Below, in pieces: positions 1-10,666 of a DNA stretch of 64,000 bases; position 1 is the stretch's first letter; every line of letters starts with the position of its first letter. The stretch comes from Ruminococcus sp. NK3A76. GTDB taxonomy: Bacteria; Bacillota; Clostridia; Oscillospirales; Ruminococcaceae. Under the pieces are notes generated by a model. The model was not told where the DNA came from and ran no database searches. It worked only from the letters and a program-made list of their open reading frames with translations. The DNA lies in NCBI RefSeq assembly GCF_000686125.1, contig NZ_JMMA01000002.1, positions 1,736,001-1,800,000 of the forward strand. The letters run 5' to 3'. Both the position numbers and the translations under genes were made by a program.

Positions 1-1517
1 TCTTCATCAGAAGCAGCATCAAGGTTGATAGTTACCTCCAGATCGCCGAGAGAATACTTATTATCATCATCCTTACTGAAGCCATCAAAGGAAACTGCTG
101 TAAAGAACTTGCCGTCCTTCTTGGAGTCATCCTTAACGTCCTTAAGAGCTCTTACGAGGTCAGTAGCATCTTCCTGCTCCTTAACAGTTACCTCTGTAAG
201 TGTTATCTTACCTTCAGAGAGGTCATATTCAAGACCCTTATACTCAGCATTATTTACCTTCTTGAATGCCTCATCGATCTTCTTCTTAAGGTTATTATCG
301 AACTTAGGCCATGATGTAAGAGCTGCTCTCTCGTCCTTTACAGCTGTATCGTAAGCCTGGATAGCTGTGAGCTGTACCTTTAAGAGCTCATTGCCCTTGA
401 GCTTTTCATTAAGATCATCGATCTGCTTTTCATCTTCCTTGATATCGCTTTCAAGAGATGATGTACGGATCTTTACTACTGCTGTGATAGCGCCGATAGC
501 AACTATCGAAGCAACAGCTATGATACCTGCTGTTACCATAAGCGAGCTTACGCCGCCGCCGGAACCCTTGCCCTGCATCTGGTCAACTTCGAGAAGGTTG
601 ATACGCTCGGTATCCTTATTTCTTCTGTAGAGAGCACCGATAGCGTTAGCGAAAACGGTGAACTCGAAGTTCTCGAAACCGGAGATCTGGGCAGGAACGC
701 TCAGAACAGATACCTGAGCTACAAGACCGTCGAGAGCATCAACGACCTTGATATAGTCATCAATAACGCCGTAGAGGATAACGTTGGAAAGACCGCTGCC
801 GCCTCTTGCCTTATTGAACTGCTCCATCTTGAAGATGTTCTCGTTAAGAGCTTCAAGTATATAGTCAGCCGAGCCGTAGTCTTCTTCGGAGATAGGAACA
901 TATCTTGCGAATGCCATCTGGCCGTTCTCAAAGAGTGTAAGGCCTAAGAAGTTCTTATCGAGCTGGCAAACGAGAAGCGGCATCTTATCAAGATTCGACT
1001 TATCTGCCAGAACTATACGAGCGATAGAGTTACAGCCGATGTTGACCGACTTGAGCTGTATATTAAGTATTGTAAAGAGCTTTCTGTAGCTGTCAACGAG
1101 CGAGCTCGGGCAGGCTGTAGCAAGTACCTTTACTGCGCCGGGGTTATCCTCGCCTGCTGCACCGACCTTGGTGTAGGAGATAGAGTAATCATCTGTGATA
1201 CCCATCTCGTGGCTCATGGTATTCTGTACCATTGTGAGGAAAGCCTCACCCTTTGCGTTAGGAACGATTAGTTCCTTGAAAACTACGTTGCTTGATGAGA
1301 ACGTAACAACTGCGTCCTTATCCATCATATTCTCAGCCTTAAGGTTTGTGAGAATATACTCTGCAAGACCGGTAAGGTTAATTACCTCGCCGTTGAGGAT
1401 ATAATCCTGATCCTCGGGTATCTCAAGGGTAAACGACTTTTCGATCTTGATCTTATTAGCTGCATTGTCGCCCTTGACGATATTGATCTGCTTATCTGAA
1501 ACGTCAAATGATAGCAT
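1..1517 (-). CDS. PilM-PilN-like fusion, partial (3' end outside window)
   Basis: Open frame of 505 codons running off the left edge. Residues 1-300 look like a divergent PilM/actin-fold ATPase, residues about 325-348 form one transmembrane helix (GIIAVASIVAIGAI), and the rest is a charged coiled coil plus an extracytoplasmic part as in PilN. In most type IV pilus systems PilM (cytosolic) and PilN (bitopic) are separate proteins linking the secretin side to the inner-membrane platform; here they appear fused. The ATG at 1517 is preceded by GAGGTGA at the right distance. It follows pilC by 28 bases, so both are probably co-transcribed. Assignment rests on architecture and neighbour, not on a strong motif. 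Confidence 0.65.
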   Translation of the reverse strand, partial: MLSFDVSDKQINIVKGDNAANKIKIEKSFTLEIPEDQDYILNGEVINLTGLAEYILTNLKAENMMDKDAVVTFSSSNVVFKELIVPNAKGEAFLTMVQNTMSHEMGITDDYSISYTKVGAAGEDNPGAVKVLATACPSSLVDSYRKLFTILNIQLKSVNIGCNSIARIVLADKSNLDKMPLLVCQLDKNFLGLTLFENGQMAFARYVPISEEDYGSADYILEALNENIFKMEQFNKARGGSGLSNVILYGVIDDYIKVVDALDGLVAQVSVLSVPAQISGFENFEFTVFANAIGALYRRNKDTERINLLEVDQMQGKGSGGGVSSLMVTAGIIAVASIVAIGAITAVVKIRTSSLESDIKEDEKQIDDLNEKLKGNELLKVQLTAIQAYDTAVKDERAALTSWPKFDNNLKKKIDEAFKKVNNAEYKGLEYDLSEGKITLTEVTVKEQEDATDLVRALKDVKDDSKKDGKFFTAVSFDGFSKDDDNKYSLGDLEVTINLDAASDE

Positions 1518-1545
1518 TTATCTATTCACCTCATTAAAAATATTA

Positions 1546-2742
1546 TTAACTTACATCCTTAAGTCCGCCGTAGAGCATCGGGAAGATACCGGCAAGAACA
1601 AGACCTATGGCAACACCCATGATAATGATCATTGCAGGCTCCATAAGACCTACGAGCTTACCGACAGCAGAATCTGCTTCTTCATTATAGAAGGCAGCAG
1701 TCTTTTCAAGGATCTCATCAAGAGCACCGGACTCTTCACCAACGTAGATGATCGAGCAGAACATACCGCTGAATATCTCCGTCTTGCTTATAGCAGATGA
1801 AAGTGACTGACCCTGCTTGACTTCATCAACGACCTGTATAAAGCATTCGTTGATATATGAATTGTTAAGAATCCTTGACGATCTCTCAAGACACTCGACC
1901 ATCGGGATACCGCTGGAGTAAAGCGAGGAAAGTGTCTCTGCGAACTTACCGGTATAAATTGTAACTATCAGAGGACCTATTACCGGGCATTTGATCTTGA
2001 ATCTGTCCCACTTGATCCTTACTGACGGTACCTTGAGTGCATAGATACAAGCAATAACAATAATTACCAACGCACCAATAAGAATATACCATTTACTCTT
2101 TAAGAAGTCAGATATCGCAAACAGCGCCTTTGAGATAGCCGGCATATCTTCTTCTTCCATCATACCTGCGAATGTAGGCATTACGAATGTGAACATGATG
2201 ATTACGATAGCAACTACCATTACACCGAGCACGCAAGGATAGATCATAGCACCCTTGACCTTGTTGTTCAGCTTATTGGTGTTATCATAGTAATCACTCA
2301 GTCTCTGCATTGTGACATCCAGCGTACCGGCTGTCTCACCTGCATCGACCATCGAGATAAAGAAGTCCGGGAAACAGCCTTCTCTTGCTCTCAGGGCCTC
2401 AGTAAAGGTCGAGCCCTTGTTTACGTCCTCATAAACGCCCTGCCAGGCTTCCTGAGGGCCCTTCTTCTCTTCCTGTTTGTAAAGGATATCAAGCGCCTTG
2501 ACGATAGTAAGACCAGAGGTCATCATCGCTGCAAGCTGACGGCAGCAGTATGACATCTCTTTTGCTTTGAACTTATGGAAGCCTTTCTTTCCAAAGCCGC
2601 CGCCCAAAGCCTCGGTATAGCTCACGCAATACCAGCCCTGCTCATGGATCCTGTCGAGAACGTCATTTGCGGTCTCTGCCTCCAAGGTGCCTTTTATAGT
2701 CTTACCCGAGGTATCCTTTGCAACATAGGCAAATTTTTTCAT
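1546..2742 (-). CDS. pilC: Type IV pilus / type II secretion inner-membrane platform protein PilC (GspF family)
   Basis: 398 aa, the normal length for PilC/GspF. The N-terminus (KKFAYVAKDTSGKTIKGTLE) is the family signature; two GspF domains follow, with membrane helices near residues 165-190, 215-240 and 365-390. It is the polytopic platform around which the assembly ATPase works. A GGAGGTGT ribosome site lies 11 bases before ATG 2742. It is the first gene behind a strong promoter (2848-2876) and precedes the PilM-PilN-like gene. Confidence 0.93.
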   Translation of the reverse strand: MKKFAYVAKDTSGKTIKGTLEAETANDVLDRIHEQGWYCVSYTEALGGGFGKKGFHKFKAKEMSYCCRQLAAMMTSGLTIVKALDILYKQEEKKGPQEAWQGVYEDVNKGSTFTEALRAREGCFPDFFISMVDAGETAGTLDVTMQRLSDYYDNTNKLNNKVKGAMIYPCVLGVMVVAIVIIMFTFVMPTFAGMMEEEDMPAISKALFAISDFLKSKWYILIGALVIIVIACIYALKVPSVRIKWDRFKIKCPVIGPLIVTIYTGKFAETLSSLYSSGIPMVECLERSSRILNNSYINECFIQVVDEVKQGQSLSSAISKTEIFSGMFCSIIYVGEESGALDEILEKTAAFYNEEADSAVGKLVGLMEPAMIIIMGVAIGLVLAGIFPMLYGGLKDVS

Positions 2743-2767
2743 TTCTTAAGTTACACCTCCAACTGAT

Positions 2768-2796
2768 GACGTGCCTGTCGATACGAGCTGCACGCC
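2768..2796 (-). promoter_or_regulatory. Hairpin in the 5' leader of pilC
   Basis: On the minus strand GGCGTGC pairs with GCACGTC (7 bp, one G-U) around a 15-nt loop, inside the roughly 98-nt leader between promoter and pilC. No match to a riboswitch I know. Confidence 0.35.
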
Positions 2797-2847
2797 GCAA
2801 ATGGATTAGCGTAAGCAACCAAAACTCATACAAACACACTTTTTATC

Positions 2848-2876
2848 ATTATAACATTTTTTCACAATTTAATCAA
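2848..2876 (-). promoter_or_regulatory. Sigma-A promoter of the pil operon
   Basis: Minus strand TTGATT, 17-bp spacer, TATAAT with extended TG (TGTTATAAT). The rest of the 2743-3095 gap is AT-rich and shows no open frame I can support. Confidence 0.75.
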
Positions 2877-3095
2877 GATTTTATTAAAAGTTTTTTCGGG
2901 AAAATATGACGAAAAGTTGACGGTATTTTTGTTACTTTTCCCAATTGATATCCCAAAATTAACAAAATAAGGTAAAAACATCCACAAAATGCGAATATCA
3001 TTTTATTATTAATTAATTAAACTAAACCGTTATCACGAAACTATCACATAAGGCGGTATTATACCATTTATATATTCCGGATATCAGGAATTTAT

Positions 3096-3731
3096 TTACA
3101 GCACATCGTCAGGCAAATTCTCTGTCTCCTCCTCGGGTTCAGTTTCCTGCTTCATAGCTTTAAGGATGGAGGGGTGCTGTTTAACATATATCTTGAATGC
3201 CGCAACATATGCGCCGAAGCAGAGAGCGAGCTGAATGCCGTTGCCCACGAGGACTGCCACGGTATACGGCAGGCCAAGGCCTTCGGGTGTTTCGTCCTGA
3301 TATGTCCTTGTCAGGCCTGTGCCCACGCCGTCACAAAGCCAGCTGAGAGGATAATAGAGCCCGTTATACACAACAGTCATAGTAGCGCTTTCCTTATAGG
3401 ACTCCCTGAATATCGAAGGAACGAATGCAGCCATGAGCATTATCATCATCACTATAAGAATATTCTCCCAGCTCCATTCCTCATAGGCAGCGTGCTTCTT
3501 ACCGTCGTCACGGAATATCCACACAAGGATAGCCGTCATGACGATATAGCCTATCACAGAGCCGACTATCGGGTTTGTCAGGAACTGCTTGACCGCTCCC
3601 TTACCGTCGGTAGGCATGAACGACGCTATTCCGGGGAAGATGACTCCTCCTACGAACATACCGAACAGATCGAGCATAAGCAGCAGTCCGAGCCGGGCAA
3701 AGGTATACAGCATGGCTTTGAACGAATCCAT
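3096..3731 (-). CDS. Putative polytopic membrane protein
   Basis: 211 aa with hydrophobic segments near residues 8-35, 52-72, 88-106 and 160-185, and a glutamate-rich C-terminal tail (ETEPEEETE). I do not recognise the family. ATG 3731 has AAGGAGTG just upstream. It lies alone between the pil promoter region and the serine hydrolase, on the same strand. Confidence 0.7.
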   Translation of the reverse strand: MDSFKAMLYTFARLGLLLMLDLFGMFVGGVIFPGIASFMPTDGKGAVKQFLTNPIVGSVIGYIVMTAILVWIFRDDGKKHAAYEEWSWENILIVMMIMLMAAFVPSIFRESYKESATMTVVYNGLYYPLSWLCDGVGTGLTRTYQDETPEGLGLPYTVAVLVGNGIQLALCFGAYVAAFKIYVKQHPSILKAMKQETEPEEETENLPDDVL

Positions 3732-3805
3732 ACGATCACTCCTTTTTTATCTGCCTTGGCAGACGTTATATAAATATATTCTTCCGGCAGTCAACGATAC
3801 AATTA

Positions 3806-4996
3806 TCAGATGATACCTGACCAGATGATATTCTGCACGTTATACAGCGGCTCGGGCGACCAGCCGTCAGCCCCCACATCAAAAGGCACGAACCACGCCG
3901 CACACAGCTGCTCGTCAAGGTCGATATCGAGCGATGAAGCGCCTGCTCCCTCGTGCATTATCGTATTGTCAGAATAGCAAAATGACGGTGTTCTTCGTAT
4001 ATCAAAGCCGATACCGTAGAGCCTGTTATCCTCTGTTGCGCCCCAGCACCGGTCGGGGATACCGCTTATCTGCACTTTAGCCATTTTCTCGACGCTCTTG
4101 CGTCCAAGAAGCCTTGCACCGTCAAGTCTGCCGCCGAAGATAAAGGCATTTCCGAATCTTACAAGGTCGCTGACAGTAGATGTCAGACCACCTGCTGTGC
4201 CGGGTATCTTATCCCAGACGGTCCCGCTCGGTCTTCTGCCGTCAATCTCGCCTGAAGCTATCCCGGCAAGCTGACTTCTGAATTTCTCGTCATAGAGGAA
4301 CATTCTGCCTGCTGTGTCGGCATTAAGATAAAAGCCTGTGCTGTCAAGTGAGAGCGGCTTTAAAATGCCGTTTTCTATAAAGCTGTGGACATTGACACCG
4401 CTTACACGGCTTATTATCTCGCCGAGCAGCGCAAAGGCAAATGAGCAGTACTGCCACTCCTCGCCTGCTTTACGGCGCATACCTGTCGATACCGCAGGGG
4501 TTATCCAGTCAAAATCGCCCTTGCCGTCCCAGCCGGCAGAGGCCTTTTCTATAAGCTCCCAAGCTGAGGAGTAATTCTCATCAAAGCAGCCTGCATCGGG
4601 ATAAAGCCCTGAGGTATGGGTCAGCAGGTGAATGAGCTTTATATCTGAAAACGGCTCTTTGGCAAGCGGAGGGAGGTGTTTTCCGGCAGGGTCATTCAGA
4701 TTCAGCACGCCGTCCTCGACGAGCTGCATTATCGCCGTTGCAGTGAACACCTTTGTGATAGAAGCTATATCAAACACCGTGTCGGGGCGCATAGGCGTGT
4801 TCTCGCCTAAGCTGTTGTTTCTGCCGAGTGCTGCGTGAGCTATGACCTTTCCCTTATGGGATATACAGTAGGACGCACCGTGTATCACACGCCTGTCTAT
4901 CATATCCGCAAGACGCTCGTTGAGCTTATCGAGCCTTGAAGCATCATAGCCGGTCTCGGCAGGGGCACAGTCAGTCTTTCCATAAATGATATCCAT
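3806..4996 (-). CDS. Serine hydrolase, class C beta-lactamase / esterase family
   Basis: 396 aa, no signal peptide, so probably cytosolic. The catalytic SxxK motif is visible as SITK around residue 80, and HEGAG near the C-terminus occupies the KTG-like position; the middle tyrosine motif is probably the Y of EWQYCS. Family members are esterases or peptidases acting on ester or amide bonds; true beta-lactamase activity is not implied. It ends one base before the LUD gene (4998) on the same strand, suggesting an operon LUD-hydrolase. Confidence 0.85.
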   Translation of the reverse strand: MDIIYGKTDCAPAETGYDASRLDKLNERLADMIDRRVIHGASYCISHKGKVIAHAALGRNNSLGENTPMRPDTVFDIASITKVFTATAIMQLVEDGVLNLNDPAGKHLPPLAKEPFSDIKLIHLLTHTSGLYPDAGCFDENYSSAWELIEKASAGWDGKGDFDWITPAVSTGMRRKAGEEWQYCSFAFALLGEIISRVSGVNVHSFIENGILKPLSLDSTGFYLNADTAGRMFLYDEKFRSQLAGIASGEIDGRRPSGTVWDKIPGTAGGLTSTVSDLVRFGNAFIFGGRLDGARLLGRKSVEKMAKVQISGIPDRCWGATEDNRLYGIGFDIRRTPSFCYSDNTIMHEGAGASSLDIDLDEQLCAAWFVPFDVGADGWSPEPLYNVQNIIWSGII

Positions 4997-4997
4997 A

Positions 4998-5663
4998 TCA
5001 ATACCCCAGTTCTTCGTTTACGAGTATTACCTTTATCCTGTCCTTGTCACGCTGGAAGCCTGTGACAACATAGCCGCAGCAGATACGCCTGTCGTTCTTG
5101 CAGCCGGAGCACATATTGCCGGTGTTTATCCCAGCACACTCTCCTGTCGATGCACAGGGAGTATCGAGCCCGAGCCTGACTGTATTTGCCGGAGCAGACA
5201 CACGCTTTACATAGTCGATAGCCGCATTTATATCACGCACGACCTTATTTCTGCCGGCGATGATTATAACACGCCTGGGGCCGAAGGTTATAGCCGCCAC
5301 ACGGTTGCAGTTGCCGTCTACATTATAAAGCTCGCCGTTCTCGGTTATCGCATTTGACGAGGAAAGGTAGGTATCGCAGAAGAATACCTTACGGTATATC
5401 TCGCCGGTCTCCTCAGGTGTTGTTGCTTTTGACCTGTCCAGAAAATCGTACTTTCCGCTTTTCATGATATCCATGACACCAGTCTCACTGAGCGTTACTG
5501 AGCCGCCGCAGGATATCTGCTCGCCGTCTTTAAGAAGACTGCGGACTATCTCGCACGCCTCCTCGCTCGTATCGGCAACGAAGGCCTGCATATTGTTCTT
5601 CTCAAGTGCCTTTGCGGCCTTTTCAAGGTGCTTTCTGTAAGCAGCTTTCAGGTTGTTATCCAT
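4998..5663 (-). CDS. LUD domain protein (lactate utilisation LutC/YkgG-like)
   Basis: About 221 aa with the typical LUD layout: helical N-terminus, SCGGSVTL near residue 55, a GRNKVV motif and a cysteine-rich C-terminus (C-x5-C ... C-x2-C). LUD proteins work with LutA/LutB in lactate oxidation; those partners are not in this window, so the substrate is open. The frame extends upstream to 5717, but AAGGAGG sits 6 bases before the ATG at 5663, which I take as the start. It follows recG by 28 bases. Confidence 0.8.
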   Translation of the reverse strand: MDNNLKAAYRKHLEKAAKALEKNNMQAFVADTSEEACEIVRSLLKDGEQISCGGSVTLSETGVMDIMKSGKYDFLDRSKATTPEETGEIYRKVFFCDTYLSSSNAITENGELYNVDGNCNRVAAITFGPRRVIIIAGRNKVVRDINAAIDYVKRVSAPANTVRLGLDTPCASTGECAGINTGNMCSGCKNDRRICCGYVVTGFQRDKDRIKVILVNEELGY

Positions 5664-5691
5664 ATTCATCCTCCTTATATAATAGTCTGAA

Positions 5692-7728
5692 TCAGTTCTG
5701 TGACATATCATCTTCAAAGAGCCTGTCTATAAGCTCTCTTAGCCCCTTATTCTCAGGGGTCGTCAGCTTTTCATCACGCCTGAGTATTTCCTCGGCGCAG
5801 AGCTGGGCTTTTCTGAGTATCTCGATATCCTCGCTCATATCGGCTATCCTGAGCTTTGGCAGGCCGTGCTGGCGTGAGCCGAAGAAATCACCCGGGCCAC
5901 GCATTTTCAGATCCTCCTCGGAAATGACGAAACCGTCCGAAGTTTTGGACATTATCTTAAGCCTGCTCCTGCTCTCCTCACTGACATTGTCGGTTATCAG
6001 TATGCAGAAAGAGCTGTACTCTCCCCTGCCGACTCTGCCCCTAAGCTGGTGCAGCTGCGACAGGCCGAAGCGGTCGGCATTCTCTATGACCATGACCGTG
6101 GCATTAGGCACATCGACACCGACCTCGATAACGGTAGTTGAGACTAAAATGTCCGTTTTTTTGTCCTTAAAATCACGCATGACCTTTTCTTTCTTATCAG
6201 GCGGCAGCTTTCCATGCAGAAGCCCCACCTCATAGCCTGAGAATGCCCCCTCGGCAAGCTCCTGCGAGTATTTCTTGACGGAGATAAGGTCGCTGTCGCT
6301 CTCCTCTATCATCGGGCAGACTATATACGCCTGCCTGCCCTTGTCAAGCTCGCCCTTGACAAAGCCGAATGCTCTCTCACGGAGCTTTCCTGTGACCGCA
6401 TATGTCTCGGTCTTCTGTCTGCCCTTGGGCATCTCGTCAAGTATCGAGAGGTCAAGGTCGCCGTATATCATAAGTGCGAGCGTTCTCGGGATAGGCGTTG
6501 CACTCATTACAAGGCGGTGTGGGTTCTCGCCCTTATCTGACAGGGCGGCACGCTGTTTAACGCCAAAGCGGTGCTGCTCGTCGGTTATTACCAGCCCGAG
6601 CTTTTTAAACTGGGTGGAATTTTGTACTAAAGCATGAGTTCCCACAACGACAGAATATTCGCCGTCGGCTATCTGCTCCTTAAGGGCAGCCTTTTTCTTT
6701 GCGGGGATACTGCCGGTCAGCAGAGCGCATTTCACCCCCAGCGGCTCCAGAAAGCCCGAGAGCGTTTCATAATGCTGGGTCGCAAGTATCTCTGTAGGTG
6801 CCATCATAGCGGTCTGGAAGCTGTTAAGAAATGCAAAGTAAGCCGCACCTGCCGCAACAGCTGTCTTACCCGAGCCGACATCGCCCTGAACGAGCCTGTT
6901 CATAGGGCTTTGCTTACACATATCGGCTGTGACCTCGCCGATCGCACGCTTCTGAGCGCCTGTGAGCTCAAAAGGCAGCGAGGAATAAAACTCTGTGATA
7001 TCGCACTGCTTCATAACGCAGCCCGACTGCTCACGGCTGCGGCTCTTAAGCAGGCGCATACCGAGGCTGAGAGTAAGCAGCTCATCAAAGACGAGCCTTT
7101 TCTTGGCGATAGCGCAGGTATTCATATCCTTAGGGAAGTGGATATTTTCAAGGGCATATGTAAGCGAGCAGAGCTGATACTCTTTCATGACCCACTTAGG
7201 CAGCGGCTCATAGATAAAATCGCCGAGCAGACCAAGGGCGTTTCTTTCTGCCTGCCTGAGTGCGAACTGGTTTATCCCCTCGGTGAGAAGATAAACAGGC
7301 TCGACGCTCTCGCCGGTGCTCATATCGAGCATGAGCGGAGAGGATATCTCCTTTCTCACAAGGTCGCCTGTGACCTTGCCGTAGAGGGAGTATTCCTGCC
7401 CGACTTTCAGCATATCAAAGCCGAATTTATTATTGAACATTATAAGTGTGATATCGCTCTGCCCGTCGGTCATGACAGCCTTGAAGATAGACATTCCCGA
7501 GCGCAGCACAGCGGCCGAGAGCTTTTTGACAAGCGTTGCCCTGATAACGCAGGGCTCGTCTCTCGGGGCTTCTGCGATAGGAACAGGGCTGTTGAAGTCA
7601 ATATACCTTCTGGGAAAATGATACAGCAGGTCATACACTGTCTCTATGCCGAGCTTTTTATAGCTCTCGCTTTTCTTAGGGCCTATGCCTTTGAGATAGG
7701 TTATCGGCTTATCAAGCTCGGGGCTCAC
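5692..7728 (-). CDS. recG: ATP-dependent DNA helicase RecG
   Basis: 678 aa, full length. N-terminal wedge/OB-fold domain (residues about 1-220), Walker A GDVGSGKTAVA, DEQH box (ITDEQHRFG), SATPIPRT, and the C-terminal helicase motifs ending in QLRGRVGR. RecG regresses stalled replication forks and remodels Holliday junctions. The start is GTG 7728, with AGAGGTGA six bases upstream. First gene of a minus-strand unit recG-LUD-hydrolase; promoter at 7767-7795. Confidence 0.97.
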   Translation of the reverse strand: MSPELDKPITYLKGIGPKKSESYKKLGIETVYDLLYHFPRRYIDFNSPVPIAEAPRDEPCVIRATLVKKLSAAVLRSGMSIFKAVMTDGQSDITLIMFNNKFGFDMLKVGQEYSLYGKVTGDLVRKEISSPLMLDMSTGESVEPVYLLTEGINQFALRQAERNALGLLGDFIYEPLPKWVMKEYQLCSLTYALENIHFPKDMNTCAIAKKRLVFDELLTLSLGMRLLKSRSREQSGCVMKQCDITEFYSSLPFELTGAQKRAIGEVTADMCKQSPMNRLVQGDVGSGKTAVAAGAAYFAFLNSFQTAMMAPTEILATQHYETLSGFLEPLGVKCALLTGSIPAKKKAALKEQIADGEYSVVVGTHALVQNSTQFKKLGLVITDEQHRFGVKQRAALSDKGENPHRLVMSATPIPRTLALMIYGDLDLSILDEMPKGRQKTETYAVTGKLRERAFGFVKGELDKGRQAYIVCPMIEESDSDLISVKKYSQELAEGAFSGYEVGLLHGKLPPDKKEKVMRDFKDKKTDILVSTTVIEVGVDVPNATVMVIENADRFGLSQLHQLRGRVGRGEYSSFCILITDNVSEESRSRLKIMSKTSDGFVISEEDLKMRGPGDFFGSRQHGLPKLRIADMSEDIEILRKAQLCAEEILRRDEKLTTPENKGLRELIDRLFEDDMSQN

Positions 7729-7766
7729 GTTATCACCTCTGATGCTGTGGATTTAATATCAAGTCT

Positions 7767-7795
7767 ATTATAACACATTTTATATAAAAATGCAA
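7767..7795 (-). promoter_or_regulatory. Promoter of recG
   Basis: Minus strand TTGCAT, 17-bp spacer, TATAAT, ending 39 bases before the GTG start of recG. The 315-base gap between recG and pyrG holds this and the divergent pyrG promoter. Confidence 0.65.
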
Positions 7796-7973
7796 ATGTC
7801 AGAGATATACAAAAAACGCCGCGGGAGATACCGAAGCGGAAAGATATCGTAGAGCAGGCAGGCCATAAGCCGGCAGACATTTTATCCGATTGTAGACAAA
7901 TTGTCATTTATATAATAATGTATAAGCTACATTTTGTCAATATGACGATTTTCTTAAAAATCCGCCAAAGGGG

Positions 7974-8002
7974 TTGTATTTTGTCAAAAAATTTGGTAGA
8001 AT
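7974..8002 (+). promoter_or_regulatory. Promoter of pyrG
   Basis: TTGTAT, 17-bp spacer, TAGAAT. A second overlapping pair TTGTCA / TATACA (7981-7986 and 8005-8010) is also possible. No obvious hairpin or terminator in the leader. Confidence 0.5.
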
Positions 8003-8004
8003 AA

Positions 8005-9654
<1,650 letters not shown>

Positions 9655-9666
9655 ATAAATAACAGC

Positions 9667-9696
9667 TATCCCCCGTGATATCGGGGGATATTTTTT
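9667..9696 (+). terminator. Rho-independent terminator of pyrG
   Basis: 8-bp perfect stem TATCCCCC / GGGGGATA, 8-nt loop, followed by six T. Confidence 0.92.
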
Positions 9697-9715
9697 GCTT
9701 TAGGCGATTTTCTTA

Positions 9716-9744
9716 TTTACAATTTTGAAATACTGTGGTATAAT
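9716..9744 (+). promoter_or_regulatory. Promoter of the NPKTG surface protein gene
   Basis: TTTACA, 17-bp spacer, TATAAT, 41 bases before the ATG. Confidence 0.7.
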
Positions 9745-9785
9745 GTAATCACAGGCAAGACCTGATCGCCGGAAGGAGGAATAAT

Positions 9786-10604
9786 ATGTTAAAGAAATTA
9801 TCCGCAGCGCTGGCAGCTCTCACACTGATGATCTGTATGCCGCTCTCGGCACTGGCAGACGAGGAGCCGGCAGCAACAGACACCGACACACAAGCCACCA
9901 CTGAAACAAGCAGCACCGATGACGAACAGCAGGCAGAGTATGCGCTCTCAGTCGAGATGACATCTGACCCGGAAGAATGCACTGTGGGCGATATCATCAA
10001 GATCACCGTCATTGCCGCAAACAGAGGCAACACAGCTCTTACAGGGGTAAAGATCTATTTTGAAGACAATATGCTGATAGAAGATCAAACTCTTGCGCCG
10101 TCTGAGACAATTACATTCACCTTCAAGTTACAGGCAGATGAGACCGATGTTGACGGCGGCATAGTATACCTCGGCGCCGAAGCAGCTGAGCTTGACGCTC
10201 CGGTAACAAGTCAGCTTTATGTTAAGGTCTCGCCTGCAGAAGAAACTCCTGCCACCGAGGAGGAGACTGCTCAGGAGGAAGAATCGGTTCCGGACGAGCA
10301 GGAAACAACATCAGAAGAAACTGACGGAGAAGACACTGACACTACAGCTGATACAGCCGACGCAGAAGCAAGCGACCACACCGACGAGCCGGAAGATGAA
10401 GATGCTGATGAAGCAGAAGATGAGGAAGAAGATGCTGACGTGCAGCAAGATACAGAAGCTGAGAGCGAGAGCGCAAAGTCAGGCACTACCTCCAGTCCAA
10501 CAGCCGGTGCAAAGACTTCCAACCCAAAGACTGGCGGAATATATGCGGCTATGATAGCAGCGGCGACACTTGTGACAACTCTTGGTAAAAAGAAAAACAG
10601 ATGA
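9786..10604 (+). CDS. Secreted, sortase-type surface protein with acidic stalk and NPKTG motif
   Basis: 272 aa. Signal peptide at residues 1-24 (ends ALADEE). Residues about 55-135 form a beta-rich module resembling CARDB/DUF11-type domains (ITVIAANRGNTALTGVKIYF), often found in cell-surface proteins. Residues 140-240 are an extremely acidic Glu/Asp/Thr stalk. The C-terminus has NPKTGG, a hydrophobic stretch (AAMIAAATLVTTL) and KKKNR, a cell-wall sorting signal of the NPxTG class, so a class B or D-type sortase is the likely anchoring enzyme; none is encoded in this window. GGAAGGAGG precedes the start. Promoter and terminator flank it, so it stands alone. Confidence 0.8.
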   Translation: MLKKLSAALAALTLMICMPLSALADEEPAATDTDTQATTETSSTDDEQQAEYALSVEMTSDPEECTVGDIIKITVIAANRGNTALTGVKIYFEDNMLIEDQTLAPSETITFTFKLQADETDVDGGIVYLGAEAAELDAPVTSQLYVKVSPAEETPATEEETAQEEESVPDEQETTSEETDGEDTDTTADTADAEASDHTDEPEDEDADEAEDEEEDADVQQDTEAESESAKSGTTSSPTAGAKTSNPKTGGIYAAMIAAATLVTTLGKKKNR

Positions 10605-10610
10605 TATATA

Positions 10611-10643
10611 AATATCCCACCCTCGATAAGAGAGTGGGATATT
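10611..10643. terminator. Bidirectional terminator
   Basis: 10-bp perfect stem AATATCCCAC / GTGGGATATT between converging genes (surface protein, SGNH lipoprotein). T-rich flank on both strands, though not a clean T run. Confidence 0.65.
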
Positions 10644-10666
10644 GTTTATAATATGTAGTTTCAGAC

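Noticed and set aside
2743-2840. c-di-GMP riboswitch in the pilC leader
   Set aside because: The conserved c-di-GMP-I core and tetraloop motifs are not present; only a simple hairpin is visible.
3174-3773. 199-codon plus-strand frame
   Set aside because: Antisense to the membrane protein gene; composition is that of a shadow frame and no promoter or ribosome site fits.
6634-7773. 379-codon plus-strand frame
   Set aside because: Lies entirely opposite recG, whose motifs are unmistakable.
7725-7907. 60-codon minus-strand frame upstream of recG
   Set aside because: Overlaps the recG promoter and start, has no ribosome site and no recognisable protein character.
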